Source of the DNA: an uncultured Alteromonadaceae bacterium
Lineage (GTDB): Bacteria; Pseudomonadota; Gammaproteobacteria; Enterobacterales; Alteromonadaceae
NCBI GenBank assembly: GCA_947501935.1
Contig: CANMXU010000001.1
Coordinates: 186,001 to 250,000 of the forward strand
DNA length: 64,000 bases
Reading direction: 5' to 3'
The notes under the pieces were generated by a model. The model did not search any database. It saw only the letters and a program-made list of their open reading frames with translations, and was not told where the DNA came from. Every line of letters starts with the position of its first letter. Position 1 is the first letter of the stretch. A program made the position numbers and the translations under genes. Positions 63,130-64,000 of the stretch are shown piece by piece.

Positions 63130-64000
63130 TTGGACCTCGTCAGTATAATTTTGCCAACTTACAATAGGCAAAAATTTTTAGCACAAGCCTTTGCTTCTAT
63201 TAGGGCACAGCTTCATACTCATTGGGAATTAATTATTGTTGATGATGGTAGTTCTGACGACAGTGCAGAATTAATTTCAGCATTAGTGGAAGGTATTGAA
63301 GATAAAGTTCGTTTTATCCAACAAGAGAACCAAGGCCCAGCGGTTGCAAGAAACACTGGTATAAAGCTTGCCAAAGGTGATTATATTGCCTTTTTTGATA
63401 GTGACGACGAATGGCTTGCTCATCATTTAAGTGACTCTATTGTAGCTTTTACAAAGCACCCTGAAATAAGCTGGGTTTACGCGGCTTGCAAACGTATAGA
63501 TTTTTCAACTCAAGAGGTTGTTTTAGAAAGCACTTTTTATACTAACAACAAACCTAATCCATTATTTAATTTAAAAGCTAAAATTGATGGTAATTTACAT
63601 ATCATTCAAGACAAAAACGCCGCCTGCTGCCAAATATTTGATGGTATCGACAGTGGCTTGCAAAATTCGGTCATTAAAAAGGCGGTGTTTGATGAGTTTC
63701 TTTTACCTGAATACAGGATAGGTGAAGACAGGCTGTTTATTTTGATGGCCTTAAAAGCGAATTTCACCTTGGCATTTATTGATAATATCCATGTGCTTTA
63801 TAATGTTCATGACGAAAACATTTCTGATACTAGCGCAGGCGATGAACGCTTTGATCGACGTATTGTTGCTATGCAACGTTTACTTGAAAGTTATGAACAA
63901 GCTAATAATTATGTTCACTTAAATAATAAAGAGAAAAAAGCCTTAAATACTCGTTTAGCGTTAGATTATTTTTGGAAACTTGGTTATTCCCTTCAACAAC
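63130..64000 (+). CDS. glycosyltransferase family 2, 5' part
   Basis: 290 codons to the window edge; the stop lies outside. The start is a TTG at 63130 (MDLVSIILPTYNRQKFL), with AAAAGGA about 11 bases upstream; no ATG is in frame before it. GT-A landmarks: IIVDDGSSDD, NQGPAVARNTGI and the metal-site FFDSDDEWL. Divergent from the GT4 at 61939-63027. Sequence and layout parallel the GT2 at 59422. Confidence 0.88.
   Translation, partial: MDLVSIILPTYNRQKFLAQAFASIRAQLHTHWELIIVDDGSSDDSAELISALVEGIEDKVRFIQQENQGPAVARNTGIKLAKGDYIAFFDSDDEWLAHHLSDSIVAFTKHPEISWVYAACKRIDFSTQEVVLESTFYTNNKPNPLFNLKAKIDGNLHIIQDKNAACCQIFDGIDSGLQNSVIKKAVFDEFLLPEYRIGEDRLFILMALKANFTLAFIDNIHVLYNVHDENISDTSAGDERFDRRIVAMQRLLESYEQANNYVHLNNKEKKALNTRLALDYFWKLGYSLQQ

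Overview
The window reads as chromosomal DNA of a marine gammaproteobacterium of the Alteromonadales, most likely Colwelliaceae (Colwellia/Thalassotalea-like). This is an inference from the low GC content, the long cytochrome c oxidase operon, the rph-pyrE and bioH/comF/nfuA neighbourhoods, a LexA gene with two tandem SOS boxes, and an exosortase/PEP-CTERM surface locus. No rRNA, tRNA, CRISPR array or prophage was recognised.

Layout. (1) 0-5.3 kb: the 3' part of a PrpE-type acyl-CoA synthetase, a GAF-GGDEF diguanylate cyclase, then a minus-strand porin / FMN-binding / PepSY membrane protein cluster behind a strong Fur box (putative iron-controlled envelope electron-transfer module). (2) 5.3-11.5 kb: a CbrA-like symporter-histidine kinase with a small membrane partner, a possible 3D/MltA-like cell-wall protein, a PaiB-like protein and an L,D-transpeptidase. 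(3) 11.6-19.4 kb: a large secreted multidomain esterase-like protein, two LysR regulators, a PACE efflux protein and a SWIM-domain protein. (4) 19.6-26.2 kb: yicC separated from rph-pyrE by a GMC oxidoreductase / Tat-signal small subunit / thioredoxin-like operon and a lipoprotein. (5) 26-33 kb: a HEXXH (SprA-like) protein, bioH, comF-like gene, an M14 peptidase, and nfuA with an IscR type 1 site. (6) 33-36 kb: GNAT, MATE (DinF) and polysaccharide deacetylase genes. (7) 36-45.4 kb: the complete aa3-type oxidase operon with assembly factors (ctaC-ctaD-ctaG-ctaE, SURF1, ctaA, ctaB, SCO); subunit II carries two fused cytochrome c domains. (8) 45.8-46.5 kb: lexA.

(9) 46.6-64 kb is the accessory part: a PEP-CTERM/exopolysaccharide region. 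It contains an exosortase-associated acyltransferase, a PEP-CTERM protein behind a sigma-54-like promoter, the exosortase-associated glycosyltransferase (TIGR03087-like), four further glycosyltransferases, a LbH acyltransferase, two paralogous parallel beta-helix proteins (one secreted, one membrane-anchored), a membrane transglutaminase-like protein, a sulfotransferase and IS3-family debris. The exosortase itself is not in the window. REP/BIME-type hairpin repeats, organised in tandem arrays of 132-bp and 89-bp period, are confined to the gaps of this region.

The most unusual material is the tightly overlapping operon 56.1-60.4 kb (glycosyltransferase, transglutaminase-like protein, beta-helix protein, glycosyltransferase) with its second beta-helix paralogue at 52.7 kb, the BIME arrays, the sigma-54 PEP-CTERM promoter, and the Fur-controlled porin/flavin/PepSY cluster. 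All functional names are from reading protein sequences and motifs; no database search was run.
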